Source of the DNA: Branchiibius sp. NY16-3462-2 | GTDB lineage: Bacteria; Actinomycetota; Actinomycetes; Actinomycetales; Dermatophilaceae | Assembly: GCF_001594145.1 (NCBI RefSeq) | Contig: NZ_LVCF01000038.1 | Coordinates: 124,001-188,000 of the forward strand | Length of the DNA stretch: 64,000 bases | Direction of reading: 5' to 3' | The notes under the pieces: model-generated | Told to the model about the DNA's origin: nothing | What the model saw: only the letters and a program-made list of their open reading frames with translations | Databases searched by the model: none | Translations under genes and position numbers: made by a program | Part shown: in pieces, positions 7,763 to 16,077 of the stretch | Numbering within the stretch: the stretch's first letter is position 1 | Layout of the letters: each line of letters starts with the position of its first letter

Positions 7763-9079
7763 ATGCACCCCTTCACGACCGCGCGCCGCGCGGGACTTTG
7801 CGCTATCCCCGCCGGCATGGTTGCGCTCACCCTCGCGTTCGGCCCGCCCGCCACGGCCGCAGCGACCATCTCTGCGCCGGTCGACGCCGCCTCGCGGTAC
7901 CTGGCACTGCGGATCGCTGATGGTGGCGGCCGGTTGCTCTACGACCCCGCCCCCTCCCAGGGGACGCAGTACGACAATCCGGGGGGAACCGCGGACGCGA
8001 TGATGGGGATGATCGCCAGCGGCACGAGCATGACTGCCGTCAAGCAGGCGCGTACCTATCTGGAGAAGAACGTCGCCAACTACATCGGCAGCGGCAGCGA
8101 GTTGTATTCCGGTGCGACGGCGAAACTGCTACTGACGGTCACGAGTTCGGCCAGCCGGGTGGACCCGGGGCCCAGCGCTCGCAACTTCGGCGGCGTGGAT
8201 CTGATCGCGCGACTGCAGAGCCTTCAGACGGCCAGCGGCCGGTTCAGTGACAAGTCCAGCTACGGCGACTACTCCAACGGCATCACCCAGTCCCTGGGCG
8301 TTCTCTCGCTCTCGCGCCTGAGGTACAAGGTCCCGACATCGGTCAGCTACCTGCTGAAGCAGCAGTGCAGCAACGGTGGTTTCGACCTCACCCTGGATAA
8401 CCCGAAGGGTTGCACCAGTGATCCAGACACCACTGGTTATGCCGTCCAGGCGTTGGTCGCGGCGGGCGGTCAGAGCGGTGCCGTCGCCAAGGCCGTCGCC
8501 TACCTCGGCGCTGCGCAGAAACCGAGCGGGGCGATCGGGACCGGTCAGACCGGAGTAGCCAACTCGACGGCACTGGCCGCCATGGCATTCACCGCGGCGG
8601 GCGACAAGGCCCGGTGGGAGAAGGCCCGCCGCTACCTGTTCACCCTGCAGTACCCGTGCAGCACGCCGGCGAAGTTGCGGGGTGCGATCGCCGCCAACCC
8701 GCAGATTCTCGCGACCAAGATCGCCCAGGGCAGCAAGGCCACCCCTGACCAGTCCGACGATGTCGCGACCGGTCAGGCGTTGGTAGCGATGTCGGGAACG
8801 ACCTACGTCTCGGTGGACGCCGAACTGACCGTGGATGCAGTGCCCACGGACCAGTGCGCCTCGACCGGGTCGGCGACGTCGTCGTCGACATCATCCTCGA
8901 GTACGTCGACCAGCACCTCCTCGGCACCCGTGACCGGGCCGCCGGTGATCACCGACGGCGCTGAGACTGATGGTGGTCCGGGCGCCGTGGGTATGGGCCT
9001 CATCGTGCTCGGTGGCGCTGCGCTCAGCGCCGGTGGTGTCGCCGCAGCGCGTCACAGCCGCGGTCGCCACGCCCGATGA
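7763..9079 (+). CDS. Surface-anchored prenyltransferase/squalene-oxidase-repeat protein, transcobalamin alpha-domain-like
   Basis: A 438-residue exported protein; ATG at 7763 follows AGGAAGG. Residues 1-34 form a signal peptide ending near PPATAAA. The body is made of alpha-helical toroid repeats of the prenyltransferase/squalene-oxidase type (GTADAMMGMIASG, NGITQSLGVLSLSRL, CSNGGFDLTL, DPDTTGYAVQALVAAGG, NSTALAAMAFTAAG). A Ser/Thr stalk of about 30 residues follows, then one hydrophobic segment and a basic tail (RHSRGRHAR), so it should be tethered outside the membrane. The same toroid fold forms the alpha domain of animal transcobalamin and intrinsic factor. With a B12 riboswitch upstream and an ECF transporter downstream, I infer a corrinoid-binding surface protein. 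Enzyme activity is unlikely. Confidence 0.8.
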   Translation: MHPFTTARRAGLCAIPAGMVALTLAFGPPATAAATISAPVDAASRYLALRIADGGGRLLYDPAPSQGTQYDNPGGTADAMMGMIASGTSMTAVKQARTYLEKNVANYIGSGSELYSGATAKLLLTVTSSASRVDPGPSARNFGGVDLIARLQSLQTASGRFSDKSSYGDYSNGITQSLGVLSLSRLRYKVPTSVSYLLKQQCSNGGFDLTLDNPKGCTSDPDTTGYAVQALVAAGGQSGAVAKAVAYLGAAQKPSGAIGTGQTGVANSTALAAMAFTAAGDKARWEKARRYLFTLQYPCSTPAKLRGAIAANPQILATKIAQGSKATPDQSDDVATGQALVAMSGTTYVSVDAELTVDAVPTDQCASTGSATSSSTSSSSTSTSTSSAPVTGPPVITDGAETDGGPGAVGMGLIVLGGAALSAGGVAAARHSRGRHAR

Positions 9080-10080
9080 ACCGTTTCATCAGGGCGACCT
9101 TCGCGATCGTCGCCGCAGTGGTGGCGGCCATGGCACTGCTCGTGTGGCAGGCGCCCGCGAGCCGGGCGGCTGCCTGCGCCTCTGCCACCAGCGGCGTGAC
9201 CGTCGTCGTGGATTGGAACGGTGTCGACGGCAAGACCGGGGTGACGGTCCGCTGCGCCCCCGGCGCCCCGTCATCCGCGTGGTCGGCCCTCCAGGCGGCG
9301 GGGTTCAGTACCACCGGGGTGCAGCAACAGCCGGGCTTCCTGTGCCGGATCAACGGCTCGCCGAGCACGGATCCGTGTGTGCGCACACCTCCGGGATCGG
9401 CCTACTGGGGTCTGTGGGTCGGACCCGCGGGAGGCTCCTGGAAGTACAGCTCGCTGGGTGTCGCCAGCTATTCCCCGGCGCCCGGGACCGCGGTCGGATT
9501 CAACTTCGGCGCAGGGGCCCAGCCGGGTGTGAGCCCGCCGGCCATCAGCTCAGGAGGCAGCACCAAGCCCACCGCGAAACCCACGGCGAAACCGTCGCCG
9601 AAGCCCACTGCCAGCTCCACGTCCGCGGCCCGGCCCACGACCAACCCTAAGCCGTCGACTCCGGCGAAGACATCCGGGCAAGGATCTTCGGGACCATCGA
9701 GTCCCGCTGCCGCGCAACCGGGTTCGACCCCTTCACGTACGTCGAGTGCAGGCTCTGCAGGCACCCCAGGTTCCAGCCGGGTCGCCCCGGGGTCCTCCAC
9801 CGCAGGCCCGTCCGGCGCCGGGAGCAGCAGCCCCGGGGCCACACCGGGCACCAGCACGACTGGATCAACCAGCCCCGGCACGACCAGCCCCGGCACGACC
9901 AGTTCCGGCGCAGCCACCCCGGCCCCGTCCAGTGATGACAACACCGCAGTCGCCGCAGGGCAACCAGCGACGGCCTCGACCGCATCCGGCACCACGCCGG
10001 TGGCCATCGGTGCCGGTGTGCTTGCTGTCGCCGGGTTGGGTGGCGCGGGTCTGTTTGCGGCGCGTCGCCGCCGCGGCTGA
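9076..10080 (+). CDS. Surface-anchored DUF4430-like (transcobalamin beta-domain-like) protein
   Basis: A 334-residue exported protein whose ATG overlaps the previous stop (ATGA). It has a signal peptide (about 1-32) and a small globular domain (about 34-155) with GVTVVVDWNG, SAWSALQAAGF, GFLCRINGSPS, AYWGLWVGP, WKYSSLGV and AVGFNF. This order of motifs matches DUF4430, the fold related to the beta domain of transcobalamin. A 150-residue Pro/Thr/Ser/Gly-rich stalk, a transmembrane helix and a basic end (AARRRRG) anchor it. Cysteines near 34, 62, 98 and 110 could form disulfides. It may belong to the SCO2322 family named in Streptomyces annotation, but I could not check this. I infer it pairs with the upstream toroid protein around a corrinoid. 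Confidence 0.77.
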   Translation: MNRFIRATFAIVAAVVAAMALLVWQAPASRAAACASATSGVTVVVDWNGVDGKTGVTVRCAPGAPSSAWSALQAAGFSTTGVQQQPGFLCRINGSPSTDPCVRTPPGSAYWGLWVGPAGGSWKYSSLGVASYSPAPGTAVGFNFGAGAQPGVSPPAISSGGSTKPTAKPTAKPSPKPTASSTSAARPTTNPKPSTPAKTSGQGSSGPSSPAAAQPGSTPSRTSSAGSAGTPGSSRVAPGSSTAGPSGAGSSSPGATPGTSTTGSTSPGTTSPGTTSSGAATPAPSSDDNTAVAAGQPATASTASGTTPVAIGAGVLAVAGLGGAGLFAARRRRG

Positions 10081-10089
10081 GCACGATCA

Positions 10090-11223
10090 GTGGCCCGGAC
10101 CCTGCACGCAGCCTCGGTGGTGCGATCGCTGCACCCCGGCGCGTGGTGGGCCTGGGCGATCTGCGTTGCGGCGGCGGTCAGTCAGATCACCAACCCGCTG
10201 CTGCTCGCGCTCGCCATGGCCGCGGTCATCTTCGTGGTGTTGTCCCGGCGCACCGACGCTCCGTGGGCTCGCGCCTTCCGGTGGTACTTCTACCTCGGTG
10301 CCTTCGTCATCGCGACCCGGGTGGTGCTCTACATCCTGGTGGGCGCCAAGACCGGTGAGACCGTCCTGGTGCGGCTGCCCACCATCCACATGCCCGGCTG
10401 GGCGGCCGGCATCCAGCTACTCGGCCCGGTCTCCGTCGAGGGACTGGTGGTGGCGTTCTGCGAGGGTCTGCGACTGGCAGCGATGTTCCTGTGCTTCGGC
10501 GCCGCCAACGCACTGGCCAACCCGCGGCGCCTGCTGCGACTGCTGCCCTCGGCGCTGCGGGACGTGGGCACGGCGGTCGTCGTCGCGGTCAGCGTGGTGC
10601 CGACGCTGGTGCTGGGCGTCGGCCGGGTGACCCGTGCCCAGCAGCTTCGCGGCGACCTGCGCGGCGGCATCCACCGCATCCGACGGATCGGTCTGCCGTT
10701 GATGGAGGAAACCCTCGAACGCTCGTTAGCCCTTGCGGCAGCGATGGATTCGCGCGGTTACGGCGCCCTGCGGGAGCAGTCCCGCACCAGTCGGCTCACC
10801 ACCGGTGCGGTGACCTTCCTCGGCCTGATCGGGGTCTGCGTGGGCTTGTTCGGTCTGCTGGACCAGGGCGACATCCCGCTGCGGCTCAGTCTGGGTCTGC
10901 TGATCGGTGGCCTCGGACTCGGTGTTGCCGGAATCGCGCTGGCCGGTCGTAAGAACCCGGTCACGATCTACCGTCCCGACCCGTGGGGCGTGCCGGAGGC
11001 GTTGACCCTGGAGTGCGGGTTGTGGACCGTGGCTCTGGTGTACGCGGCGGTCAGCCTGCACCCGGATGCGGCCAGCATGCCGACCGAGCCACTCGGCGTA
11101 CCTGCCGTCCCGCTGCTGGCGCTGCTCGGGTTCCTGGTTGCTGCCCTGCCCGGGGTACTCACCCCGGATCCCATGCTCGACCGGGACTCCCGGGGCGCCC
11201 GGGATGAGGTGGTGAACGCATGA
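10090..11223 (+). CDS. ECF transporter T component (EcfT)
   Basis: A 377-residue membrane protein, GTG start, 9 bp after the previous gene. The N-terminal part has several hydrophobic helices; the cytoplasmic coupling motifs are RAQQLRG (residues 182-188) and AMDSRGYG (218-225), the paired Ala-Arg-Gly type motifs that dock EcfT to the two ATPases. It is longer than a typical 250-270 residue EcfT because about 120 C-terminal residues add further transmembrane helices. It should transmit ATP hydrolysis to the S component encoded two genes later. Confidence 0.9.
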   Translation: MARTLHAASVVRSLHPGAWWAWAICVAAAVSQITNPLLLALAMAAVIFVVLSRRTDAPWARAFRWYFYLGAFVIATRVVLYILVGAKTGETVLVRLPTIHMPGWAAGIQLLGPVSVEGLVVAFCEGLRLAAMFLCFGAANALANPRRLLRLLPSALRDVGTAVVVAVSVVPTLVLGVGRVTRAQQLRGDLRGGIHRIRRIGLPLMEETLERSLALAAAMDSRGYGALREQSRTSRLTTGAVTFLGLIGVCVGLFGLLDQGDIPLRLSLGLLIGGLGLGVAGIALAGRKNPVTIYRPDPWGVPEALTLECGLWTVALVYAAVSLHPDAASMPTEPLGVPAVPLLALLGFLVAALPGVLTPDPMLDRDSRGARDEVVNA

Positions 11224-12836
11224 GCGGCATCGTTCAGTTCGACCGGGTGAGTCTGACCTACGAGGGGGCGCCCGCCCCGACGCTGGTCGCAGTGGACCTG
11301 AGCATTGAGCCCGCCGAGCTCGTTTTGATCGTCGGGCGCACGGGTTCGGGCAAGTCCACCCTGCTCACCGCGATCAACGGGTTGATGCCGCACTTCACCG
11401 GCGGCACCGTCACCGGCACCATCACGGTCGCCGGCCGCAGCACCGCCGATCATCGTCCGCGCGATCTGGCCGACGTGATCGGGTACGTCGGGCAGGATCC
11501 GGCGGCCAGCTTCATCACCGACACCGTCGAGGAGGAACTCGCCTACGGCATGGAGCAACGCGGGCTGTCGCCCGAGGTGATGCGCAAACGGGTCGAGGAG
11601 ACACTCGATGTCCTGGGCATCGCCGAGCTGCGCGACCGGCCGCTGTCGGATCTGTCCGGCGGTCAACAGCAGCGCGTGGCGATCGGCGCGGCCCTGACGA
11701 TGCAGCCGCAGGTGTTGCTGCTGGACGAACCGACCTCGGCGCTGGACCCGAACGCCGCCGAGGAGGTGCTGGCCACCATCACCCGCCTGGTGCACGACCT
11801 GGCCGTCACCGTCATCGTCGCCGAGCACCGGATCGAACGCGTCATCCCGTACGCCGATCGCGTGATCCACGTGGGCACCGACGGTCGGGTGCAGATCGGC
11901 GAACCCGCTGTCATCATGGCGGTTTCGGATGTGGCGCCACCCCTGGTGGAACTGGGTCGCCTGGCCGGTTGGTCACCGCTACCACTATCCGTGCGCGATG
12001 CGCGACGACAGGCCGGGCCGCTGCGACAGGTCGCCGCCGACCTCGCGGAACAAGCTCCCAGCGGCGTCGGCAGCTCGCCGATCCTGACGGGTAGGAGCGT
12101 CGGCGTTACCCACGGGCGGGTCCCCGCCGTTCGCGGCGTGGATCTGGAGTTGCTTCCCGGGCAGGTCACCGCCCTCATGGGCCGCAACGGATCCGGCAAG
12201 TCCTCGCTGCTGTGGGCGCTGCAGGGCAGCGGACCGATGGATCACGGCACGGTACGGGTCAGCGGTCAGGACCCACGGGCATTGTCCGCCGGAGCACGCC
12301 GCGAACTGGTCGGCCTGGTCCCGCAGACGGCCTCCGACCTGCTCTACCTGGCCAGCGTCGGTGCCGAGTTACGTGCCGCCGACAAAGCGGCCGGTGCACC
12401 GGAGGGAACTGCACGCGGGCTACTGGACCAGTTCGCCCCCGGTGTCCCCGACGACCGCCACCCGCGGGATCTGTCTGAGGGACAACGACTTTCGCTGGTC
12501 CTGGCGATCCAACTCGCGGCCCGGCCGCACGTCGTACTCCTGGATGAACCCACCCGCGGGCTGGACTATGACGCCAAGGCGGCGTTACGCCGCACGGTCC
12601 GCCGGCTCGCCGACGAGGGCGCCGCGGTCCTGATCGCCAGCCACGACGTGGAGTTCGTCGCAGCGGCCACTGACCGGGTGGTGTTGATGGCGCAGGGCGA
12701 GGTCATCGCCGACGGGACCACCTCGGACGTGGTGCTCGCCTCCGCCGCCTACGCCCCGCAGATCGCCAAGATCATGGCGCCGGTGCCTGTCCTCACTCTC
12801 GAGCAGGTTGCTCCCCTGGTGGAGACCGCGTCATGA
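11220..12836 (+). CDS. ECF transporter ATPase, fused A and A' domains
   Basis: A 538-residue protein with two complete ABC ATPase domains, overlapping the previous gene by ATGA. Domain 1 has Walker A GRTGSGKST (39-47), signature LSGGQQQRV and Walker B VLLLDEPTSALDP. Domain 2, from about residue 280, has GRNGSGKSS (about 320-328), the variant signature LSEGQRLSL and VVLLDEPTRGLD. In group I ECF transporters the two ATPases are usually separate proteins; here they are joined, as in several actinobacterial systems. It powers the EcfT/EcfS pair of this operon. Confidence 0.93.
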   Translation: MSGIVQFDRVSLTYEGAPAPTLVAVDLSIEPAELVLIVGRTGSGKSTLLTAINGLMPHFTGGTVTGTITVAGRSTADHRPRDLADVIGYVGQDPAASFITDTVEEELAYGMEQRGLSPEVMRKRVEETLDVLGIAELRDRPLSDLSGGQQQRVAIGAALTMQPQVLLLDEPTSALDPNAAEEVLATITRLVHDLAVTVIVAEHRIERVIPYADRVIHVGTDGRVQIGEPAVIMAVSDVAPPLVELGRLAGWSPLPLSVRDARRQAGPLRQVAADLAEQAPSGVGSSPILTGRSVGVTHGRVPAVRGVDLELLPGQVTALMGRNGSGKSSLLWALQGSGPMDHGTVRVSGQDPRALSAGARRELVGLVPQTASDLLYLASVGAELRAADKAAGAPEGTARGLLDQFAPGVPDDRHPRDLSEGQRLSLVLAIQLAARPHVVLLDEPTRGLDYDAKAALRRTVRRLADEGAAVLIASHDVEFVAAATDRVVLMAQGEVIADGTTSDVVLASAAYAPQIAKIMAPVPVLTLEQVAPLVETAS

Positions 12837-13624
12837 CCGCCGCGATCGCTCTGAAACCACGGTCCCTGGCCGCCATCGTGCTGGTGAGCGCCGTGGGTGC
12901 GTTCGGGTTCCTGTGGCCGCTGTTCGTGGCACCCGGATCGGCGCTGGCGCAGCACGCACGCGACGCCCCGTTCCTGTTCGGTCTGCTGCTTCCACTACTG
13001 CTCGCCGTGGTGCTCGCGGAAGTGTCCGAGGGCGGCATCGACGCCAAGGCGATCGCGATGCTGGGTGTGCTCAGCGCCCTGGACGCGGCGATCCGCCCGC
13101 TCGGTGCGGGCACCGCCGGGATCGAGGTGATGTTCTTCCTGCTGGTCCTGGCCGGTCGGGTCTTCGGGGCCGGGTTCGGTTTCGTGCTGGGGGCCACGAG
13201 CATGTTCGCCTCCGCCCTGCTGACCGCCGGAGTCGGGCCGTGGCTGCCGTTCCAGATGCTCGGTGCCGGCTGGGTCGGGATGGGTGCCGCTCTGCTGCCG
13301 CGGTGTAGGGGATGGCTGGAACTGGCCCTGCTGTCGGCGTACGGCGCGGTGGCCAGTCTGTTCTACGGGTGGGTCCTGAACATGTGGTTCTGGCCGTTCG
13401 CCACCGGTGGCGACACCTCGATCAGTTTCGTGGCGGGTGCGCCGCTGGGGGAGAACCTCACGAGGTTCGTCGCATTCAACCTGGCCACCTCGTTCGGCTG
13501 GGACCTGGGCCGTGCGATCACCACGGTGACCCTCATCCTGCTGACCGGTGTGCCGGTGCTGGCAGCGCTGCGCCGGGCGGCACGCAAAGCCAACTTCCGG
13601 CCCGCCGTCAGCTTCGAATCCTGA
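12833..13624 (+). CDS. ECF transporter S component, inferred corrinoid-specific
   Basis: A 263-residue integral membrane protein with about six hydrophobic segments, overlapping the ATPase gene by ATGA. The segments GRVFGAGFGFVLGATSMFASALL and PWLPFQMLGAGWVGMGAALLP resemble substrate-binding ECF S components. No sequence feature fixes the substrate; I infer a corrinoid from the cobalamin riboswitch and the transcobalamin-like partners. It could be a CbrT-like protein, but I did not recognise a CbrT or BtuM signature with confidence. It is the last gene of the operon. Confidence 0.8.
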   Translation: MTAAIALKPRSLAAIVLVSAVGAFGFLWPLFVAPGSALAQHARDAPFLFGLLLPLLLAVVLAEVSEGGIDAKAIAMLGVLSALDAAIRPLGAGTAGIEVMFFLLVLAGRVFGAGFGFVLGATSMFASALLTAGVGPWLPFQMLGAGWVGMGAALLPRCRGWLELALLSAYGAVASLFYGWVLNMWFWPFATGGDTSISFVAGAPLGENLTRFVAFNLATSFGWDLGRAITTVTLILLTGVPVLAALRRAARKANFRPAVSFES

Positions 13625-13741
13625 CCACATCCCGGCCCGGTCGTGCCGGCGAGGTGGCGGCTGTGGTTGAGTATGGCCCCTGGAGGCCACCCGCACCTCT
13701 TGTCTTTCGGTAGCCGGTCCACGTCGATCCCATCCGGGCCC

Positions 13742-13747
13742 TACTCT
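13742..13747 (+). promoter_or_regulatory. Putative -10 hexamer for the malic enzyme gene
   Basis: TACTCT lies about 45 bases before the ATG at 13792, giving a short leader that includes the GGAAGG ribosome binding site. The rest of the 167 bp gap shows no clear terminator for the preceding operon. Confidence 0.3.
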
Positions 13748-13791
13748 CGAAACACCTGCTTTCAGTTCCCTTTTTGGAAGGTCCCCTTGTC

Positions 13792-14961
13792 ATGGCTTCG
13801 GCGCCTGCTGACCCCGCGTCCACGTTCGACTTCGACCCGGCTGACCCGGTCTTCGTAGCGCACGAGGGCGGCAAACTCGGGGTCGTCGCCCGCACGGAAC
13901 TGCGGGACAGTTCCGACCTGTCGGTCATCTACACCCCCGGCGTGGCCCAGGTGTGCCGGGCCATCGCCGCAGACGCCACCCTCTCGATGCGCTACACCAG
14001 CCGCAGCAACACCGTGGCTGTCGTCAGCGACGGATCTGCCGTGCTCGGGCTGGGCAACATCGGCCCCGAGGCAGCCATGCCGGTGATGGAGGGCAAGGCG
14101 GTGCTGTTCAAGCACTTCGCCGATGTCGACGCGGTCCCGGTGTGCATGAACAGCGGCACCGTGGAGGAACTGGTCGACGCCATCGCGCGCATCGCCCCGA
14201 CGTACGGCGGCATCAACCTGGAGGACATCTCCGCACCGCGCTGCTTCGAGATCGAGCGCAAGCTGCAGGAGCGGTTGAACATTCCGGTCTTCCACGACGA
14301 CCAGCACGGGACGGCCGTCGTGGCCCTGGCCGCCCTGATCAACGCGGCCAAGGTCACCGGGCAGGAGTTGAAGCAGCTGCGCGTGGTGATCGGCGGTGCG
14401 GGCGCGGCCGGGGTGGCCATCACCGACATCCTGCGTCGCTCGGGCATCCCGGACGTCGTCGTGTGCGACACCCGCGGGGTGGTCGAGCCCTACCGGACCG
14501 ACCTGAAGGACCACAAGCCGCGCCTGGCGATGTCGACCAACCCTCGTGGTGTGCGTGGCACGCTCGGCGATGCGTTACGCGATGCCAACGTCTATATCGG
14601 CGTATCCGGCGGCACCGTGCACGAGGAGTACCTCGCGGCCATGGCCCCGAAACCGATCATCTTCGCCCTCGCCAACCCCGACCCCGAGGTGCACCCCGAC
14701 CTCGCGCATAAGTACGCCAGCGTGGTGGCCACCGGCCGTTCGGACTTCCCGAACCAGATCAACAACGTGCTGGCCTTCCCGGGTATCTTCCGTGGCGCCC
14801 TCGACTCCGGTGCACCGGCGATCACCGAGTGGATGAAGATCGCTGCGGCGCAAGCGATTGCGGGCCTGGTGGAGAATCCGCGTGCCGACATGATCGTGCC
14901 GTCGCCGTTCGATGAGCGGGTGGCGCCCGCTGTGGCCGCGGCGGTGGCCGCCCACGCCTGA
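13792..14961 (+). CDS. Malic enzyme (malate dehydrogenase, decarboxylating)
   Basis: A 389-residue enzyme converting malate to pyruvate and CO2. It opens with the short bacterial malic-enzyme pattern: VIYTPGVAQVCRAIA, TVAVVSDGSAVLGLGNIGPE, KAVLFKHFADVDAVPVCM, then EDISAPRCFEIE and FHDDQHGTAVVALAAL. The NAD(P)-binding domain follows with IGGAGAAGVAIT. The C-terminal phosphotransacetylase domain of MaeB is absent. ATG at 13792 is chosen over an in-frame TTG at 13774 because the TTG overlaps the GGAAGG ribosome binding site. Cofactor preference cannot be settled by eye. Confidence 0.94.
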   Translation: MASAPADPASTFDFDPADPVFVAHEGGKLGVVARTELRDSSDLSVIYTPGVAQVCRAIAADATLSMRYTSRSNTVAVVSDGSAVLGLGNIGPEAAMPVMEGKAVLFKHFADVDAVPVCMNSGTVEELVDAIARIAPTYGGINLEDISAPRCFEIERKLQERLNIPVFHDDQHGTAVVALAALINAAKVTGQELKQLRVVIGGAGAAGVAITDILRRSGIPDVVVCDTRGVVEPYRTDLKDHKPRLAMSTNPRGVRGTLGDALRDANVYIGVSGGTVHEEYLAAMAPKPIIFALANPDPEVHPDLAHKYASVVATGRSDFPNQINNVLAFPGIFRGALDSGAPAITEWMKIAAAQAIAGLVENPRADMIVPSPFDERVAPAVAAAVAAHA

Positions 14962-14977
14962 GCACGACCTCTGGCAG

Positions 14978-15025
14978 GTACGACGAGGGGCTGGGTTCCG
15001 ATCGGAACCCAGCCCCTCGTCGTAC
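14978..15025. terminator. Perfect 48-nt palindrome, bidirectional terminator
   Basis: A 22-base arm, a central GATC and the exact reverse complement of the arm form a perfect palindrome between the convergent malic enzyme and DUF937 genes. It ends 9 bp from the DUF937 stop. There is no U-tract, which is usual for actinobacterial terminators. Confidence 0.85.
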
Positions 15026-15033
15026 GTGGTGCG

Positions 15034-15711
15034 TTACTTCTTGCCGCCACCCAGCAGGCCGCCGAGGATGTCGCCGATACCGCCGCCGCCACCCGAACCG
15101 CCGGCGCCGCCACCCAGCAGGCCGCCCAGGATGTCGCCGATACCGCCGCCGCCACCGCCGGAGCCGCCACCCAGGACGCTGCCGAGGATGTCACCCAGGC
15201 CGCCACCGGATGCGCCTGCGTCACCCGCGGCTGCCGAACCACCCAGGTTGTCCGGCAGGGACACCGGGCCGGAGCCGTCACCTGTCGCAGCGGCCGCAGG
15301 GGAGGCGCTGGTCGCACCCTTGTTGCCGGTGAAGACCTTTCCGGCCAGGAAGGCCATCACCATGGGGGCCAGCATCGGCAGCAGCTTCTTCAGCAGGTCA
15401 CCGCCGCCGGGGGTGGTCGCGCCCAGCTTCTGCACGACCTGGTCGGAGTTGTCGCCGAAGACGTTGTTGACGATCTTGCTGCCGTCTTCGACGTCGATGT
15501 CGTCCAGGCTCGTCGGCTCGTTGCCCGCGTGCTGCTGCAGCGCCTGGGCCAACGACTCCTCGCCGCCGTCGGCGGCGTTCGCGGCCATGCCGCCCACCAG
15601 CACCGGAACGGCCTTGCTGGCCGCGTCCTGGACTTCGTCGGGGCTGGCACCCAGGGCGCCAGCGATCTGGTCAATGGGAAGTTGCGCCAGGATGGCGTCG
15701 AGGTCGCTCAT
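15034..15711 (-). CDS. DUF937 (YidB-like) protein with glycine-rich C-terminal repeats
   Basis: A 225-residue protein. The N-terminal 115 residues match DUF937: LPIDQIAGALGASPDEVQDA, VPVLVGGMAANAADGGEESL and KIVNNVFGDNSDQVVQKL. A short hydrophobic stretch (LLKKLLPMLAPMVMAFLAG) follows, then a flexible Gly/Ala/Ser tail with repeated GIGDILGGLLGGG units. No signal peptide is seen. The function of DUF937 is unknown. The tail is encoded by tandem-like 51 bp units and could vary in copy number. Confidence 0.88.
   Translation of the reverse strand: MSDLDAILAQLPIDQIAGALGASPDEVQDAASKAVPVLVGGMAANAADGGEESLAQALQQHAGNEPTSLDDIDVEDGSKIVNNVFGDNSDQVVQKLGATTPGGGDLLKKLLPMLAPMVMAFLAGKVFTGNKGATSASPAAAATGDGSGPVSLPDNLGGSAAAGDAGASGGGLGDILGSVLGGGSGGGGGGIGDILGGLLGGGAGGSGGGGGIGDILGGLLGGGKK
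15043..15213. repeat. Three 51-bp repeat units inside the DUF937 gene
   Basis: Units at 15043-15093 and 15106-15156 differ by a single base; a third, more diverged unit lies at about 15163-15213. Starts are 63 and 57 bp apart, so all unit differences keep the reading frame. Each encodes a GIGDILGGLLGGG-type module. Confidence 0.75.
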
Positions 15712-15843
15712 AGGACGTCCTTGTCATTCAGGAACCGAGTGGTTCTCCCGTGAGTAACCCGATCGGGTACCCCTTGGTATGAACTTACCGCGGGGGAAAG
15801 CGGGTGGACCAGGAAACGTTCAGGACGGTGTGTTGGCGCCGGA

Positions 15844-15849
15844 TAGGTT
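15844..15849 (+). promoter_or_regulatory. -10 hexamer for the gene at 15856 (leaderless type)
   Basis: TAGGTT lies six bases before the GTG at 15856. Confidence 0.45.
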
Positions 15850-15855
15850 GGGTCC

Positions 15856-16071
15856 GTGAGCGAATCGTGGACCTGGACCTATGAAGATGCCGCCGGAGCG
15901 CCGGTGAGCGATGTCACGCTGCCGCAGACCAGTTACCCGACCCAGAGCGACGCCGAGTCGTGGTTGGGACAGACCTGGCAGGAGCTGCGCGCGCAGGGGG
16001 TCAGCAGCGTGACGTTGTACCTTGATGGGACGCCGGTGTACGGCCCGATGGGCCTGACCGACGGAAGTTGA
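15856..16071 (+). CDS. Conserved small protein of unknown function
   Basis: A 71-residue protein from GTG 15856, supported by a -10 hexamer six bases upstream. It has WTWTYEDAAGAPV near the start, then TSYPTQSDAESWLGQTWQEL and VTLYLDGTPVYGPMGL, giving a pattern of beta strand, helix, beta strand. Similar short proteins occur in many actinobacteria, but I recall no function. It has no signal peptide or cysteines and ends 6 bp before the convergent DUF3043 gene. Confidence 0.72.
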   Translation: MSESWTWTYEDAAGAPVSDVTLPQTSYPTQSDAESWLGQTWQELRAQGVSSVTLYLDGTPVYGPMGLTDGS

Positions 16072-16077
16072 CCAGGC

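Noticed and set aside
15043..15213. CRISPR-like spacing of repeats
   Set aside because: Only three units, all within a coding frame, with units longer than the gaps and no cas genes.
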